A stretch of 64,000 nt of DNA from Gammaproteobacteria bacterium. GTDB taxonomy: Bacteria > Pseudomonadota > Gammaproteobacteria > Pseudomonadales > Pseudohongiellaceae. The notes under the pieces are model-generated. The model searched no databases and was not told where the DNA came from. It was given only the letters and a program-made list of their open reading frames with translations. Below, piece by piece: positions 62,544-64,000 of this stretch (positions within the stretch are counted from its first letter, which is position 1; every line of letters starts with the position of its first letter). The stretch lies in assembly GCA_041395725.1 (NCBI GenBank), contig JAWKZW010000001.1, positions 2,976,001 to 3,040,000 of the forward strand, read 5' to 3'. The translations under genes were made by a program, and so were the position numbers.

Positions 62544-62852
62544 TATCACCGTCCAACCTCATCCCATAAAGACTGTATCTCTCGGTAAATCAAGGAAAAA
62601 CCCTTTATTTACAGCCTTTGGCTGTCCAGCAAAATCCTGCAAAATTTACAGCGCATTGTAAGCTGTGACACGTAACCGAATTGGGGGCTCATGTCATGAC
62701 AAGAACCTCAATGCCGTTGAGTGACTCCCGGATGCATTTCCGCCAGTTACTGTAACCTCAGGCTTAAGTTCACAGTTTTCTTAGACAGGTCGGAGTGGTC
62801 TGGGCGGGGTCGCTCAGGGATACCGTTTATCGAACGCCGCCGCTGTCGTGCG
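62544..62852. other. Gene-free stretch after selC
   Basis: No gene is recognised. There is a weak AT-rich stem (GTAAAT at about 62584 with ATTTAC at about 62605) and a short ACAGCC/GGCTGT hairpin (about 62609-62624). selC is a common integration site, but no integrase or att-like repeat is seen here. Confidence 0.4.
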
Positions 62853-63803
62853 CTAGGCGTGGGGCAGGAACCAGGTTTTGGCAATCCGGTCGTGAATCCC
62901 GGCTATTTCCACTTGTAGATCGTCAATGTATTGGAACAACCCATTGGACAGCAAAGCCGGAATGTCGGCCTGGTTGGTTTTTCTCACAACTTTCCTGACC
63001 TGCCGCAATGCCTTGTCTTTATCAGTCAACTCGTTGATGCAGCCCTTAAGCCTTTCAAGGCAGAAAGCCACCGCTCGGGGGAACTCCTTGTCCTGTAGCA
63101 GAAACTTGACCACGTCTTCGGCGTTAACTCTGTCTTTGACGTTCTGGCGGTACATTTGATACGCACTTAACGAGCGCAACACGCTCATCCATAACATGTC
63201 CTGGTAAGGTTCACTGGGGTCGCCGTCTGCTTTCCCGTCCGTGTTCAGATCCGGCAACAGACTGCTGGATCCAACATCAACGATTCGGGTCGTCATGTCT
63301 GCCCGTTCCAGGTAGCGTCCCATTTCTATAAAGCGGTGTACGTGGTTATGGCTCAGGCAGCCTTCCAGCAGCCCGGTCAGTTGCTGGCAGTAGACGATAA
63401 TCTCTTCAAGGAGCTGATTGCGTGCGCTGCGGGAGATTTGTCCCGTGCCATTTTCCTTGGTGTAGAGGTAGATGTCGTTAATCTGTTCGAAAGCTTCGGC
63501 GGGGATGATCTCACGGGTAGTGCGGGCGTTCTCGCGAACCAATGATAGGACGCTGAGCAGGGAGACTCCGTTCTGCTCGGACAACAGGAAGCGCACGATG
63601 GACCGCTCGTCGTCCGAACGTCCGGTAGCGGCATACTCCGCACTCACGCCGGAAATCTCGATCAGGGTGGGCCAGCCCACTTTGGTGCCACGGGGCAGAT
63701 CCAACAGCAGGTTGGAATACACATTCATCAGGCGCGCGGTGTTTTCGGCCCGCTCGAGATAGCGTGCCATCCAGTAAACTCGCTCTGCAACTCTAGATAA
63801 CAT
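62853..63803 (-). CDS. Alpha-E domain protein
   Basis: A 316-aa helical protein of the alpha-E family. The N terminus MLSRVAERVYWMARYLERAENTARL and repeats such as RFIEMGRYLERADMTTRI are diagnostic. These proteins are encoded beside circularly permuted ATP-grasp enzymes and sometimes a transglutaminase and a proteasome-like peptidase, and are thought to be part of a peptide ligation or modification system. The ATP-grasp gene precedes it by 8 bp here. AAGGA lies ahead of the ATG. Confidence 0.9.
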   Translation of the reverse strand: MLSRVAERVYWMARYLERAENTARLMNVYSNLLLDLPRGTKVGWPTLIEISGVSAEYAATGRSDDERSIVRFLLSEQNGVSLLSVLSLVRENARTTREIIPAEAFEQINDIYLYTKENGTGQISRSARNQLLEEIIVYCQQLTGLLEGCLSHNHVHRFIEMGRYLERADMTTRIVDVGSSSLLPDLNTDGKADGDPSEPYQDMLWMSVLRSLSAYQMYRQNVKDRVNAEDVVKFLLQDKEFPRAVAFCLERLKGCINELTDKDKALRQVRKVVRKTNQADIPALLSNGLFQYIDDLQVEIAGIHDRIAKTWFLPHA

Positions 63804-63811
63804 GGTCGTCC

Positions 63812-64000
63812 TTAGTCATTCACTATCCAGGTGTCTTTACTACCGCCCCCCTGAGAAGAATTGACTACGTAAGAGCCCTTTATCATGGCAACTCGTGTCA
63901 GACCTCCAGGTGTCACATAAGAATCTCTCGCCTGCAGGATGAACGGGCGCAGGTCGATGTGACGTGGTTCCACGTTGCGGTCGCCGAGGATAGGCGCTGT
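63812..64000 (-). CDS. Circularly permuted ATP-grasp protein, C-terminal part (cut by window edge)
   Basis: The last 62 codons and stop of a gene that starts outside the window. The text HIDLRPFILQARDSYVTPGG and VVNSSQGGGSKDTW is the C-terminal signature of circularly permuted ATP-grasp type 2 proteins. They pair with alpha-E proteins and probably form amide bonds. In the same operon as the alpha-E gene. Confidence 0.85.
   Translation of the reverse strand, partial: TAPILGDRNVEPRHIDLRPFILQARDSYVTPGGLTRVAMIKGSYVVNSSQGGGSKDTWIVND

Noticed and set aside
62544..62852. Phage or island attachment site after selC
   Set aside because: No integrase and no repeat of the tRNA 3' end is seen in the window.
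1..64000. CRISPR arrays and rRNA genes
   Set aside because: No regularly spaced repeats and no rRNA-like sequence were seen.

Overview
The window reads as chromosomal DNA of a heterotrophic, probably aquatic, gammaproteobacterium. It is about 55% GC by eye and gene dense. The gammaproteobacterial signs are an FNR with the 4Fe-4S cysteine set, DUF3301, ArfB, CbpA/CbpM, Hsp33, an AlgP-like basic protein and a Gram-negative envelope gene set. I cannot name the genus from sequence alone. There is no prophage, IS transposase or CRISPR array. A small family of inverted-repeat elements (MITE-like) is present in at least three copies.

Region 1 (1-12.2 kb) is an anaerobiosis and stress island. It holds an FNR-type regulator, five universal stress proteins, cardiolipin synthase with an EEP-family partner, a short DksA/TraR protein, a potassium-channel-like protein, Hsp20, a haem lipoprotein and a SpoIIAA-like protein. 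FNR-type palindromes (TTGA-N6-TCAA) lie in front of three of its transcription units, so FNR and its likely targets are side by side.
Region 2 (12.4-20.9 kb) is an acyl-CoA degradation cluster: a divergent acyl-CoA dehydrogenase, then thiolase, a FadB/FadJ-like bifunctional enzyme, a zinc alcohol dehydrogenase and a pair of acyl-CoA dehydrogenases. The divergent promoter region carries a striking set of inverted repeats.
Region 3 (21-38.7 kb) is mixed: metallopeptidase, HD hydrolase, DUF2237, two sulfotransferases flanking an SGNH hydrolase, SLC13 transporter, CaiB-type CoA transferase, an exported flavodoxin, and a fused anthranilate synthase TrpE(G) preceded by a trp leader peptide and attenuator. 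After these come Hsp33, secreted and unknown proteins, and a DUF5916 outer-membrane protein divergent from a MarR regulator with a perfect 24-bp palindrome between them.
Region 4 (38.8-52.2 kb) holds a complete Liv-type ABC importer (livKHMGF, with an unusual Walker A in LivF), ArfB, alanine dehydrogenase, and an operon of special interest. That operon encodes a thioredoxin-like fusion protein, a UGSC-family selenoprotein read through an in-frame UGA, and a thiolase. MtfA and a decayed TonB receptor follow.
Region 5 (52.2-64 kb) has an AlgP-like protein, a MacAB-type efflux system, YIP1, CbpAM, a MATE exporter, a FabH-like synthase, DUF547, the selenocysteine tRNA gene selC, and an alpha-E protein followed by the end of a circularly permuted ATP-grasp gene that is cut by the window edge.

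The most notable link is internal. The in-frame UGA at 47430-47432, followed by a SECIS-like hairpin, is matched by selC at 62448-62543. The organism therefore has at least the tRNA needed to decode UGA as selenocysteine.
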